From positions 23,305 to 87,304 of IMG/VR virus record IMGVR_UViG_3300046727_000675: DNA of 64,000 nt; one strand, 5' to 3'. Positions 1 to 8,565 of the stretch are shown here, one piece after another (position 1 is the first letter of the stretch; each line of letters opens with the position of its first letter). The notes under the pieces were generated by a model. That model was not told where the DNA came from. It saw only the letters and a program-made list of their open reading frames with translations, and did not search any database. Made by a program: the position numbers and the translations under genes. This DNA comes from a virus.

Positions 1-2
1 CG

Positions 3-527
3 AAGAAGCGCTGCCGGGACTTCGGGGAACGCGTCAAGTTTATCTGCGACGACGCCCAGAACTGGGTGCCGTGGCTGAACAACCCGCACTACGACCTGGC
101 GTACTCGTTCGGGGTTATTCACCACGTGGAACACCCGAAGACGGTTCTCGAGGCGATGCGCTCGGCGCTGAAGCCTGGCGGCGAACTGCGAGTCATGCTC
201 TACGCGCGGCGCAGCCTGAAGTTCCTGCTCGGCGAGCGGCCGGAGGCGCAGGCCGGGTGCCCGATCGTGAACTGGTACTCGGAGCGCGAGGCGCGGCGCC
301 TGGTCGAGTCCGCGGGCTTCGAGATCATGAGCGTCGAGAAGACGCACATCTTCCCGTGGCGCGTCAAGGACTACGTGAACCACAGGTACGTAATGAGGTG
401 GCCGTACCGGCTGATGAGCGAGGGGCTCTTCCGCTGGCTCGAGCGGCGCGCGGGGCACCACCTGCTGGTCATCGCGCGCAAGAAGATGGAGATCAAGTTC
501 AAGGACTCGATCGAGGTGAACTATTGA
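3..527 (+). CDS. SAM-dependent methyltransferase, 5' end cut off
   Basis: The reading frame is open from base 3, so the N-terminus lies outside the window. The visible part carries the Methyltransf_11-type segment FGVIHHVEHPKTVLEAM followed by LKPGG, typical of class I SAM-dependent methyltransferases after the cofactor-binding motif. The C-terminal part matches the usual lid region. The SAM-binding GxGxG motif must lie upstream. It stands before a nucleotide-sugar dehydrogenase and a glycosyltransferase, so a role in modifying a sugar, glycan or small molecule is possible but is inference only. The stop overlaps the TTG start of the next gene. Confidence 0.8.
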   Translation, partial: KKRCRDFGERVKFICDDAQNWVPWLNNPHYDLAYSFGVIHHVEHPKTVLEAMRSALKPGGELRVMLYARRSLKFLLGERPEAQAGCPIVNWYSEREARRLVESAGFEIMSVEKTHIFPWRVKDYVNHRYVMRWPYRLMSEGLFRWLERRAGHHLLVIARKKMEIKFKDSIEVNY

Positions 528-868
528 GGCTGACGGAGCTCGAGCCGAAGTTCCTGAAGGTCACCGTGCCGAACAAGGAGTACGCCTACGTCGAGACCAT
601 CGCGGAGGCGGACGGGGTAGACTTCCTCTGCCCCGAGTGCTTCCGCAGGCGCGGCGAGGCCCGCGGCGTCCATGGGGTCATCTGCTGGCGGCCGGCGGTG
701 CCGTTGACGGAGAACATCGGCCCGGGGCGGTGGGAGCTGACGGGAAACAACTTTGAGGACCTGACGCTGGTCGCCGGGTCGAGTTCGGTGAAGCTGACGG
801 GCGGCTGCAACGCGCACTTTCTAATCGCGAATGGGGAGATCCAGTTCTGTGACGACTCAGGAAAATAG
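524..868 (+). CDS. DUF6527 family protein
   Basis: A 114-residue protein. The TTG start at 524 overlaps the upstream stop and has GAGGTGA before it. The pattern FLCPECF near residue 31, then GRWELTGNNFEDLTL, then GGCNAHFLI and a short NGEI turn matches the DUF6527 family found in phages. The paired cysteines suggest a metal site. The function of the family is not known. It overlaps the following dehydrogenase gene by 20 bases. Confidence 0.75.
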   Translation: MRLTELEPKFLKVTVPNKEYAYVETIAEADGVDFLCPECFRRRGEARGVHGVICWRPAVPLTENIGPGRWELTGNNFEDLTLVAGSSSVKLTGGCNAHFLIANGEIQFCDDSGK

Positions 869-2129
869 CTTCGGGCGGGGGATCGCGGTCTGCGGGCTCG
901 GCCGCCTGGGCGCGCCGGTGGCGGCGGCGTTCGCCGCGTCGGACGTGCCGGTGATCGGGCTCGACGTGGACGAGGCGAAGGTCCGCCACGTCAACGAGCG
1001 GCGCGCGCCGACGGTCGAGCCGGACCTGCAGGCCTACCTGGACCTGTTCCAGGTTCGCAACAACCTACGGGCGACCGCGGACCCGGCGATGGCCGTGGCG
1101 TCGTCGGACGCCTGCATCTTCGTGACGCCGACTCCGTCGCTTGACGACGGGAACTTCAACCACGACCTTCTGCTCGCGGCGGTCGAGTCGATCGCGCAGC
1201 AGGTGCGGAACCAGAAGCGCCGCAACTATCTGTTCATCGTCAGCTCCACCGTGGCCCCGAAGACGATGCAGAAGCGCGTGCGCCCCGTGATCGAGCGCCA
1301 CCTCGGACGCGTCCCGTTCCTCCTGGCCTACAAGCCGGAGTTCATCGCGCTCGGGACGGTGCTGCGCGACCTGCACTACGCCGACGTGATGCTGATCGGC
1401 GAGGACTCGGAGGAGGCGGGCGACCGGGTCGAGGGGCTCTACCGGCTGATGGCGCTCGGCCCCGTGAACGTGCGGCGCATGAGCCTGGTCGAGGCCGAGC
1501 TGGCGAAGATCAGCCTCAACTGCGCGGTCACGATGAAGATCAGCTTCGCGAACCAGGTCGGGCTCGTCGCGCGGCGGCTCGGCGCGGATCCACACCGGGT
1601 GCTCGCCGCCGTGGCCTGCGACAAGCGGATCGGACCCGGCGCGCTGCGCGCGGGGCTGCCGTACGGCGGACCGTGCTTTCCGCGCGACAACCGGATGTTC
1701 CGCTTCGTCGCGGCGACCTACGGGGTGCAGGTTCCGCTCGCGATCGCGACGGACGTGGTGAACAAGATGGTGCTCGATGACATCCTGGAGAATCTGCTCG
1801 GGCGCGGCGGCGCCATCGGCATCCTCGGCCTGGCCTACAAGCCGGGCACGCCGGTGCTCGACGAGTCGCCGGGGCGGTGGTGGCTGCGCGCGCTGACGCA
1901 GAAACACCGGACGGCGCGCGCGCACGACCCCGTGGCGCCCCACCCGCACTCGCTCGAGGACGTGCTGAGCTGCCAGACGGTGGTGGTGGCCACGGCCTGG
2001 CCGGAGTACGAGTCCCTGACTCTGCTGGCCGACGCGGTCCTGATCGACCCGTTCGGCGCCGTGAAGGAAGTGAGACGGCACGCGCGGGCACGAGTCGCGC
2101 CGCAGCCGGTGATGGAGATGGCGGAATGA
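849..2129 (+). CDS. nucleotide-sugar dehydrogenase, UDP-glucose/GDP-mannose dehydrogenase family
   Basis: About 426 residues, the usual length. An N-terminal Rossmann domain carries GLGRLG (residues 16-21). The middle domain has the catalytic-cysteine motif YGGPCFPRD near residue 273, and the C-terminal UDP-binding domain contains GILGLAYKPGT. The enzyme would oxidise a UDP-sugar to the uronic acid using NAD. GTG at 849 is preferred because GGGGAG lies 10 bases upstream; the ATG at 831 has no ribosome site. With the next glycosyltransferase it could supply a sugar for host-surface or DNA glycosylation (inference). Confidence 0.9.
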   Translation: MTTQENSFGRGIAVCGLGRLGAPVAAAFAASDVPVIGLDVDEAKVRHVNERRAPTVEPDLQAYLDLFQVRNNLRATADPAMAVASSDACIFVTPTPSLDDGNFNHDLLLAAVESIAQQVRNQKRRNYLFIVSSTVAPKTMQKRVRPVIERHLGRVPFLLAYKPEFIALGTVLRDLHYADVMLIGEDSEEAGDRVEGLYRLMALGPVNVRRMSLVEAELAKISLNCAVTMKISFANQVGLVARRLGADPHRVLAAVACDKRIGPGALRAGLPYGGPCFPRDNRMFRFVAATYGVQVPLAIATDVVNKMVLDDILENLLGRGGAIGILGLAYKPGTPVLDESPGRWWLRALTQKHRTARAHDPVAPHPHSLEDVLSCQTVVVATAWPEYESLTLLADAVLIDPFGAVKEVRRHARARVAPQPVMEMAE

Positions 2130-2908
2130 GCATCAAGGGAAAGAGCCTGCACCTGCTGACGCCCATGTATGGCGGGGTCAACACGGTGAACTATTTCGAC
2201 GCGTTCCAGAAGCTGGTGATCGCGGTGCAGAAGTACGGCATCCCGTTCTGGTACTCGAACATCTGGAACGAGTCGCTGGTCACCCGCGCGCGGAACAAGC
2301 TCGCCGACACGTACCTGAAGGAGGGCGAGGCGACGCACGCCGTGTACATCGACGCGGACATCGGGTTCGACGCGGACGAGCTGCTGTCGATGCTCGAGCG
2401 CGAGGACGAGGACATCATCGTCGCGCCGTGCTCGAAGAAGAGCGTGCGCTGGGACCGGGTGCAGCGCATGATCCGGAAGAACCCGGGGCGCGAGTACACG
2501 GGCGAGGAGCTCCGCCGCGCCGGCGGCGACCTGGTCTTCAACTTCGAGGCGTTCGAGGGAGAGCGCACCTGGGACCTGCAGAAGATGTGGGACCTTCGCA
2601 ACGGCGGCACGGGCATCATGATGATCCGCCGAGGAGTGTTCGAGAAGTTTAAGCAGGAGTACCCCGACCGGTGGTACGAGCCGCGGTCGGACGACACGGT
2701 GCTCCCGGGGCCGATCCACGACTTCTTCCGCGCGGGCATCAACCCGGACACGCGCGAGTACGACTCGGAGGACTACTGCTTCTGCATCGACTGCAAGCGG
2801 ATCGGCTTCAGCGTCCGTCTGTGCCCGTGGGTGCGGACGACGCACATGGGGTCGAACCTGTTCTACGGCGACCTGCCGGCGGTCTCGAAGCTGGCGGGGG
2901 AGCTGTGA
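2126..2908 (+). CDS. glycosyltransferase-like protein, GT-A type
   Basis: 260 residues, starting at ATG 2126 in an ATGA overlap. An N-terminal LLTPMYGG strand, the motif RARNKLADTYL, and then VYIDADIGFDADELLSML with a DxD metal/nucleotide-sugar motif identify a GT-A fold. GGTGIMMIRRGVFEKF and EDYCFCIDCKRIGF follow in the acceptor half. Related proteins are common in large phages. The acceptor is unknown: modified DNA bases, virion proteins or host glycans are all open. It is probably coupled to the dehydrogenase upstream. Confidence 0.75.
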   Translation: MSIKGKSLHLLTPMYGGVNTVNYFDAFQKLVIAVQKYGIPFWYSNIWNESLVTRARNKLADTYLKEGEATHAVYIDADIGFDADELLSMLEREDEDIIVAPCSKKSVRWDRVQRMIRKNPGREYTGEELRRAGGDLVFNFEAFEGERTWDLQKMWDLRNGGTGIMMIRRGVFEKFKQEYPDRWYEPRSDDTVLPGPIHDFFRAGINPDTREYDSEDYCFCIDCKRIGFSVRLCPWVRTTHMGSNLFYGDLPAVSKLAGEL

Positions 2909-2974
2909 TGAGCTCGCAGAATTTTTCGCGGCACGAGCGCGGAGTTTAGGAAGATTGACCCAGGAGGAACGACC

Positions 2975-3697
2975 ATGAACGCAGAACCGATCTTCACCGA
3001 CGACCGAGGGAGGCCGATCAAGGAACCTCGCAAGACGCTGCGGGCGAAATTCAGCGGGCTGAATCCAACGCAGAAGGCGTTCGTCGGAATGGTGATCTTG
3101 TTCCTCACCGCGCCGATTCTGATGGCGGCGGTGACGCAGATCGACCTGTCCACGCAGGCCAAGGGGACGCTGGCGACCAGCAACGGAGGCACGGGCACCA
3201 CGTCGACGCTCTCGGGCGTCGTGCGCGGCGGCAGCGCGTATACCGCGGCCGAGCTCTCGGGCGACGCCACCACCTCCGGGTCCAACGCCGTGACCGTGGT
3301 GAAGGTGAACGGAACGACCGTCCCGACCAACGCGGCCGCCGACCAGGTCATCCGCACCACCTCCTCCGGCGTCGCGACCTGGGGAACCCTCGCCGACACC
3401 TCCGCGGGCGGGCTGGCCGAGACGTACAACACCTCCACCCACGCGTTCGGCACCATCTCGGTCTTGTCGGGGTCGTTCGCGGACAATGAGACTCCGTCCG
3501 GCACGATCGACGGGTCCAACACCGTGTTCACGCTGGCGCACACGCCCAGCCCGGCCGCGTCGCTCACTTGCATGAAGAACGGCCAGTGGCAGATCGCGGG
3601 CGGCGCGGACTTCACGCTCGCCACCGCGACGATCACCTACACGGCGGGCGGCAAGCCGCTGACGGGCGACGCGATCCGCTGCAATTACCGGTTCTAG
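2975..3697 (+). CDS. membrane-anchored fibre-like low-complexity protein
   Basis: 240 residues, preceded by AGGAGG. A charged N-terminus is followed by one hydrophobic segment (about residues 35-55, FVGMVILFLTAPILMAA). The rest is rich in Ser, Thr, Gly and Ala with the SNGGTGTTS motif common in tail fibres. The C-terminal half (GTIDGSNTVFTLAH...) resembles a small beta domain that recurs in virion proteins; a similar opening occurs at 6854. A virion or host-attachment role is inferred from composition and position. Confidence 0.6.
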   Translation: MNAEPIFTDDRGRPIKEPRKTLRAKFSGLNPTQKAFVGMVILFLTAPILMAAVTQIDLSTQAKGTLATSNGGTGTTSTLSGVVRGGSAYTAAELSGDATTSGSNAVTVVKVNGTTVPTNAAADQVIRTTSSGVATWGTLADTSAGGLAETYNTSTHAFGTISVLSGSFADNETPSGTIDGSNTVFTLAHTPSPAASLTCMKNGQWQIAGGADFTLATATITYTAGGKPLTGDAIRCNYRF

Positions 3698-3709
3698 CGA
3701 TTTCGAGCG

Positions 3710-4744
3710 ATGAAGAAGACACCCAAACTCGTCCTATACCTGACGTCGATCCTGACGCTGGTGTTCTGCGCCGCCGCGACCACGCTGATCGACGCGGCGC
3801 ACCAGCTGACGGGGACCGTCGGCGTCGCCAACGGCGGCACCGGCCTCGCCACGCTCACGGCGAACCAAATCTACAAGGGCAACGGCACCTCGGCGATCGC
3901 GGTCACGACGTGCGACGACGGCGGGACCACGGCGAACACGCTGACCTGCACGGACACGGCGGGGATAGTCGCGCCCTCGTTCGCCCCGTCGGGAACCACG
4001 GCGACGTTCATGGACTTCGCGCAGGGATCGGATTCCTCCGCGGCGGCGCTGTGCGCGACGGCGAACAGCATCTGCTTCCAAGGTCCGACGAGCGTCACGA
4101 AGCAGCTTCGCACGTGGGCGGGCACCCCGGCGACGGGGATCGAGCATTGGACGAACACGAGCGGCTCGATGCCTGAGACCATCAGCGCCGTGGACCTGGC
4201 CAGCGCCGACGTGACAGGGATACTCCCCGCGGCCAACGGGGGCGTGGGCACCCAGCTTACGATGTCGACGATCCCGTTCTACGCCCAGTCCAGCACGCAG
4301 GCTTACTCTTCGCTGACCACCCGGGAGGCCTACTACTTCGAGGTCACCAAGCCGATCACCGTCAACAAGATGTACTGGTGGATCTCGACGAATACCACGA
4401 CGGGCACGGTCAAGAACTGCGTCTACACCGCGAACGGGGCGACGAAGGTCATCGACGTCACCACGACGCCGACCGGAAGCACGGGGGTGCAGACCGCGAC
4501 CGTGTCCGCGGTCTTATTGAACCCCGGCGGATATTACATGGTCCTCGGGTGCGCTACCACCTGCAGCCACACGGCGGTGGCCGCGCCGGTCGAGGCGACG
4601 AGCACGATGTACGGCGCGGGCACGCCGGCCGGGAAGACGGTTTGGCACGGGACGGTCAGCCACACTAGCGGGACGTGCAACACCACGCTGGGCACGGTAA
4701 CGGGCGCCGTCGACAAGACGATAGGATTCAGACTGGACAACTGA
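3710..4744 (+). CDS. secreted fibre-like protein
   Basis: 344 residues. An N-terminal signal-like segment (KLVLYLTSILTLVFCAAA) is followed by Ser/Thr/Gly-rich sequence with ANGGTGLATL and AANGGVGTQL motifs, as in the preceding gene. The C-terminal half (from about residue 185) is predicted to be beta-rich and contains cysteines (KNCVY, LGCATTCS). It belongs to a group of similar proteins between 2975 and 6843. A tail-fibre or receptor-contact role is likely but not proven. Confidence 0.6.
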   Translation: MKKTPKLVLYLTSILTLVFCAAATTLIDAAHQLTGTVGVANGGTGLATLTANQIYKGNGTSAIAVTTCDDGGTTANTLTCTDTAGIVAPSFAPSGTTATFMDFAQGSDSSAAALCATANSICFQGPTSVTKQLRTWAGTPATGIEHWTNTSGSMPETISAVDLASADVTGILPAANGGVGTQLTMSTIPFYAQSSTQAYSSLTTREAYYFEVTKPITVNKMYWWISTNTTTGTVKNCVYTANGATKVIDVTTTPTGSTGVQTATVSAVLLNPGGYYMVLGCATTCSHTAVAAPVEATSTMYGAGTPAGKTVWHGTVSHTSGTCNTTLGTVTGAVDKTIGFRLDN

Positions 4745-4745
4745 G

Positions 4746-5492
4746 ATGAGAGAACTTCTAGCGATTGTCATGTGCCTCGCCGCGGTTCTTCCGCAGGGCA
4801 TCGGCGGCAAGGCCGGCGGGATGGGCGGCAAGGCCGGCGGCGTCGGGGGCGGAAGCAACTGGCACGTCGTCAATTACTGCGACAACATCGGCGGGGTCGT
4901 CGGGACCTGCACGGTCGGGACCTGCACCACCAGCACGTGCACCTTGACCGTCGCGGCGATCAAAGCCGGGGACCTGGTCTTCACGGCGCTGGTGAGCGGC
5001 GTCGTGAGCAACACGATTTCGACCGACGTGATTTCGGGGGAGAGCTTCTCGAACTGCGCGGCGGGGTTCCAGGTCAGCCTGGCCGGAACCGGAAGCAACG
5101 ACTGCCGCTACGTCCTCGCGGCGGCGGGCGGGGGAACGTCCGTGACGATGACGCCGACCACGACCGGCGGCGGCGGAAACGTCTACGCGATCGTCGAGGT
5201 CGGCCCGGTCGTCGGCCATGTCCCCTCCGTCGACGGCTCCCCGGTGAGCACGACGAACGCGTCGTGCTCGTCGTGCGTCACGGCCACGTTCACGCCCTCG
5301 GCGAACGACGTCGTGTTCCAGGTGATCGGGTCCAGCCAGACCCCGACGGCGATCTCCGGGGCATATCTGAATCCGGACGGCGTCACCGGCAGCATCATGG
5401 GGATCGGCGCGAACCTGACGGCGGCGCAGGCGCCGACCTGGACGGTGTCTCCCTCGGGAGGCGCCGTCATGTCAACGATAGGATTCAAATGA
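4746..5492 (+). CDS. secreted glycine-rich beta-sandwich-like protein
   Basis: 248 residues. A short signal-like N-terminus (LLAIVMCLAAVLPQ) runs into a GGKAGGMGGKAGG repeat, then a Thr/Cys/Gly-rich body beginning near residue 40. The KAGDLVFTALV and NDVVFQVIG strands resemble a module seen also in the proteins at 16091 and 20780. It overlaps the next gene by 4 bases. No enzymatic motif is visible; a virion decoration or attachment role is inferred. Confidence 0.55.
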   Translation: MRELLAIVMCLAAVLPQGIGGKAGGMGGKAGGVGGGSNWHVVNYCDNIGGVVGTCTVGTCTTSTCTLTVAAIKAGDLVFTALVSGVVSNTISTDVISGESFSNCAAGFQVSLAGTGSNDCRYVLAAAGGGTSVTMTPTTTGGGGNVYAIVEVGPVVGHVPSVDGSPVSTTNASCSSCVTATFTPSANDVVFQVIGSSQTPTAISGAYLNPDGVTGSIMGIGANLTAAQAPTWTVSPSGGAVMSTIGFK

Positions 5493-5860
5493 GCGGGCGG
5501 TCCAAGTACTCTTGGTGGAGGTCGAAAGTGCGGCAGCGCGCCCGGCTTCGCAAGCGCGAAGTCCAGCTGGACGCCGAAATTTTTAAGCTCTGCATGGAGA
5601 TCCAGAGCGAATTGTTCGGCGCGGCGGTGTCTCTCCTGAGCCCCGCCGAGTTCAGGGTCTACGAGCTGGTCCGCGTCGGCCGCGCGAACAAGGAGATCGG
5701 CAGCGCCCTGAACATCTCGGAGCGCACCGTAAAGTTCCACGTCTCCGCCATGCTGGCCAAGTTCGGGGTGGCCAAACGCCAAGAGCTGCAGAGGAACGAG
5801 ATAGTCTCGATCTCGTCGATGGAAAACGTGGTTCCGATTCAGGGGAAAAAAGCAGGCTAA
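5489..5860 (+). CDS. LuxR-type helix-turn-helix protein
   Basis: 123 residues. ATG 5489 overlaps the upstream stop. A basic N-terminus is followed by a GerE/LuxR DNA-binding domain at about residues 50-105: LLSPAEFRVYELV, then GRANKEIGSALNISERTVKF. No receiver or autoinducer-binding domain is present. It is unusual to find a DNA-binding protein among fibre genes; it could control late genes or host genes (inference). Confidence 0.8.
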   Translation: MSGRSKYSWWRSKVRQRARLRKREVQLDAEIFKLCMEIQSELFGAAVSLLSPAEFRVYELVRVGRANKEIGSALNISERTVKFHVSAMLAKFGVAKRQELQRNEIVSISSMENVVPIQGKKAG

Positions 5861-5882
5861 ATCGAAGTCCAAGGAGAAAAAC

Positions 5883-6422
5883 ATGAAGACAACGTTGAAG
5901 ATTTGCATCGCACTGGTTCTTGTGGCCTGCGCGACGGCGGCGCAGGCCGCCCCGAGGCTGACGGGGCTTCCGCTCGCGCGAAGGGAAGCGCTCGCCGTCC
6001 CGAGCTTGAAGGGCGTCGTGCCGGTCGCAGCCGAACGGCCGGTTCTGAGCCTGAAAACGGCGGAACCTCCGGCCGGCGCGTGCCCCGGCTCCGCCGTGCA
6101 CTGCGTCATCTCGACGTGGACGGCCTCGAGCGACGGCGCGGCGAACCCGACGCTCGCCTACAACTTCTACCTCTGGCCGGTAGGCGGAACGGCGCCGGTC
6201 TGCACGGCGACGGGTCCGTGCACGGGCGCCGCGCCCGTGAACGCGGCCCCGGTCGCCGCGGGGTGCTCGGCCGCGTGCGGGTTCACGGATACGGCGGTCG
6301 TTCCGGGCAAGTTCAACGCCGCGGTGACGGCGATCCTCAACGGCGTCGAGTCTTTTCTCTCGAACGTGATCTTCGTCACGATCGCCCCAGCGGCCCCGGT
6401 GCTGAGCGGATCGGGGCAGTAG
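5883..6422 (+). CDS. exported protein with one beta-sandwich domain
   Basis: 179 residues with a clear signal peptide (ICIALVLVACATAAQA, cleavage expected after AQA). The body contains four cysteines and a fibronectin-III-like pattern (STWTASSDGAANPTLAYNFY ... FTDTAVVPGKFNAAVTAI). A ribosome site AAGGAG precedes the ATG. Export suggests action in the periplasm or on the host surface, for example superinfection interference, or a virion part folded outside. The function is unknown. Confidence 0.6.
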   Translation: MKTTLKICIALVLVACATAAQAAPRLTGLPLARREALAVPSLKGVVPVAAERPVLSLKTAEPPAGACPGSAVHCVISTWTASSDGAANPTLAYNFYLWPVGGTAPVCTATGPCTGAAPVNAAPVAAGCSAACGFTDTAVVPGKFNAAVTAILNGVESFLSNVIFVTIAPAAPVLSGSGQ

Positions 6423-6423
6423 C

Positions 6424-6843
6424 GTGGATCCCCGCGGCGAGCGGTACGTGGACAGGCATCCGGAGGCGGAGCACTCGCCGGACGTCGCGGCCGTGATGCT
6501 CCGCGGCGAGCCGCGCTGGAACGTCATCGTCTTTCTGTTCGTCGTCCTGGCGGCCGCGATCGCGCTGGCCGCCTTCGGGTGCGGGAACCAGCCGCCGCCG
6601 GTCGTGACGGTCCACGGCGCGAGCCTGACGTGGACCGACGCCGACGCGGCGAGCGTGAGCGGCTACAACGTCTACCGCAGCGCGGCGAGTGGCGGGCCTT
6701 ATTCGCTGCTGGGCTCGACCTCCGCGCTGAAGTACCTGGACGCGTCCGCTCCGGCGGGGTCGACGTTCTTCTACATCGTGACATCGGTCGAGGCGGGCGC
6801 GGAGAGCGCGCGCTCGAACGAGGTCAGCGTGACGGTACCATAG
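6424..6843 (+). CDS. membrane/lipoprotein-like protein with fibronectin III domain
   Basis: 139 residues from a GTG start. Residues 33-52 are hydrophobic and end in LAAFGC, a possible lipobox. The rest is a fibronectin-III domain: LTWTDADAASVSGYNVYRS, then YLDASAPAGSTFFYIVTSV and SNEVSVTVP. Such domains mediate carbohydrate or surface contact in phages. The 32-residue charged N-terminus is long for a lipoprotein, so plain membrane anchoring is the alternative. Confidence 0.6.
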   Translation: MDPRGERYVDRHPEAEHSPDVAAVMLRGEPRWNVIVFLFVVLAAAIALAAFGCGNQPPPVVTVHGASLTWTDADAASVSGYNVYRSAASGGPYSLLGSTSALKYLDASAPAGSTFFYIVTSVEAGAESARSNEVSVTVP

Positions 6844-6853
6844 GAGAAAAAGC

Positions 6854-7978
6854 GTGACGCCGATCCTAGACCAGTTCACCGGGGACGGAACCACCCAGAT
6901 CTTCGCGCTGACGCGCGCGCCCCGCCCCGGCGCGCCCGTGCTCGTGTGGTGGAACGGCCTCCTGCAGTCGACGCCGGCCGACTACGTCGTCGCGGGGCAG
7001 GCCGTCGCGCTGACGCTGGTCCCCGCGCTCGGCGACCCGGTGCAGGTCGAGTACTACCCGGCCGTCACGGCGTCGGGCACGTTCGCCGCGCCGGTCGATC
7101 TCACGAGCCTCGACGCGGTGAAGCAGCGCGCCGAGCTCGACCCGAAGAAGGCCTACGACGACGACGTGGAGATCCAGGCCGCGATCACGGGGTTCAGCCG
7201 GTACGTGCTGAACAAGTCCGGCGTCGCGACCCTGAACTCGGTCGCGTCGCTGCTCGAGACCTACGACGGGAACGGCAACGAGCGGCTGTTCCTGCGCTCG
7301 CGGCCGATCCTGACCCTCTCGCCCGTCACCGTCAGCGGCGTCACGATCCCCGTGTCCACGGGCTTCGGGGTCTGGGGCGTGTTCGTCGAGGACTCGAAGA
7401 AGTCGATCGCGATGCGCTCCGGGCCGGCCGGCGGCACGCGGTTCCAGGGCGGCTGGGTCGCGCCCGGGGCCTATGGCGGGTGGGGCGGGAAGGTGCGCGG
7501 CCCGAACTTCCTGCTCGGGACCGGCAACGTCCAGGTGCCTTACACGGCGGGATACCCGCCGCAGCCCGTCGAGAACGAGCCGCAGACGGTCGCGGACCAG
7601 ACGATCGTCCTCGCCGAGTCTCCGTGGGTCGCGGATGGCGGAGTGGTCTACGCGTCGAACCTCGTCCCGCTCGCCGCGGTGGCGGGCTCTCCCGCCGCGG
7701 GCCAGTACGTCGTGGCGGACGGGCTCTACGCGTTCAACGCCGCGGACAACGGGCAGAAGATCTTCGTCTCCTACTCGGTGGCGCGCGCGCCGGAGGACCT
7801 CGAGTACGCGGCGCGCTGCGCGTGCGCGATCAACTACAAGCGCAAGAGCTGGCAGGATCAGGCGAGCCGCACCGTGTCGAGCGCGGGGAGCTCCGCGACG
7901 ACGCGGTACCGCGACTGGGAGTGGCCGCCCGAGGTCCAGTGCGTGATCGACTACTACATCCGGAGGAGCGTCACGTGA
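6854..7978 (+). CDS. head-tail connector-like protein
   Basis: 374 residues. The N-terminal 75 residues form a small beta domain (FTGDGTTQIFALTRAPRPG), followed by a segment like the gp6/YqbG-type connector family (LTSLDAVKQRAEL, DDDVEIQAAITGFSRYV). The C-terminal YIRRSV helix ends the protein. Its position before a gp10-like and a terminator-like gene fits the head-tail joining region. The family match is by layout and short motifs only. Confidence 0.6.
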   Translation: MTPILDQFTGDGTTQIFALTRAPRPGAPVLVWWNGLLQSTPADYVVAGQAVALTLVPALGDPVQVEYYPAVTASGTFAAPVDLTSLDAVKQRAELDPKKAYDDDVEIQAAITGFSRYVLNKSGVATLNSVASLLETYDGNGNERLFLRSRPILTLSPVTVSGVTIPVSTGFGVWGVFVEDSKKSIAMRSGPAGGTRFQGGWVAPGAYGGWGGKVRGPNFLLGTGNVQVPYTAGYPPQPVENEPQTVADQTIVLAESPWVADGGVVYASNLVPLAAVAGSPAAGQYVVADGLYAFNAADNGQKIFVSYSVARAPEDLEYAARCACAINYKRKSWQDQASRTVSSAGSSATTRYRDWEWPPEVQCVIDYYIRRSVT

Positions 7979-8565
7979 TCCAGCTTTCGTTCAACGGCAC
8001 GGACAAGCGCGTGGAGCTGGCGATCCGGGAGAAGGGGCCGGCGGTGCGCGCGGAGCTCAATGCCGAGATGGGGCGCATGATGCTCGAGCTCCTGCGCCGC
8101 GTGCAACAGAAGCTGTCGGGCGAGGTGCTACACGTGAGGAGCGGGAAGCTCCTCGGATCGGCCCACGTCGAGCCGACCGTGTCCACCGCGACGTCGATCG
8201 TCGGCCGCGTCACGGCGGCCGCCGGGCCGGCGTTCTACGGGAAGTTCCACGAGAACGGCGGCACGCGCTGGTACGACATCGTGCCGGTGAACAAGAAGGC
8301 GCTGGCGTTCTTCCCGGGCGGGTCGTTCGGCGCGGGGTTCGGGCAGACCGGGATCCGCCAGCTGCGCTTCGTGCAGGGGAAGAACCGCGGCTCGCTGCGG
8401 CCGGGGCAGTACGACGCGTTCGCGAAGGCCGGCGGGATCGTGGTGATGAAGGTGCACCACCCGCCGCTGCCGGTGCGGAGCTTCATGCGCTCGTCGCTCG
8501 CCGAGCTGCGGGACAGGATCACGCGGCAGCTGCACGCGGCCGCCGCGCGCGGGGTGAGGAGCTAG
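7975..8565 (+). CDS. HK97 gp10-like tail completion protein
   Basis: 196 residues, with GTG 7975 in a GTGA overlap. VRSGKLLGSAHVEP, then FYGKFHENGG and the C-terminal PPLPVRSFMRSSLAEL match the HK97-gp10 family, whose members help finish the tail or join it to the head. It lies between the connector-like gene and the tail terminator candidate, as expected for this module. Confidence 0.75.
   Translation: MIQLSFNGTDKRVELAIREKGPAVRAELNAEMGRMMLELLRRVQQKLSGEVLHVRSGKLLGSAHVEPTVSTATSIVGRVTAAAGPAFYGKFHENGGTRWYDIVPVNKKALAFFPGGSFGAGFGQTGIRQLRFVQGKNRGSLRPGQYDAFAKAGGIVVMKVHHPPLPVRSFMRSSLAELRDRITRQLHAAAARGVRS

Noticed and set aside
2909-2974. A 13-codon ORF between the glycosyltransferase and the first fibre-like gene
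   Set aside because: Too short and without any feature beyond an ATG overlap; the region mainly holds the ribosome site of the next gene.
1835-3541. A 568-residue minus-strand ORF
   Set aside because: It crosses several plus-strand genes with clear motifs and has the composition of a GC-rich shadow frame.
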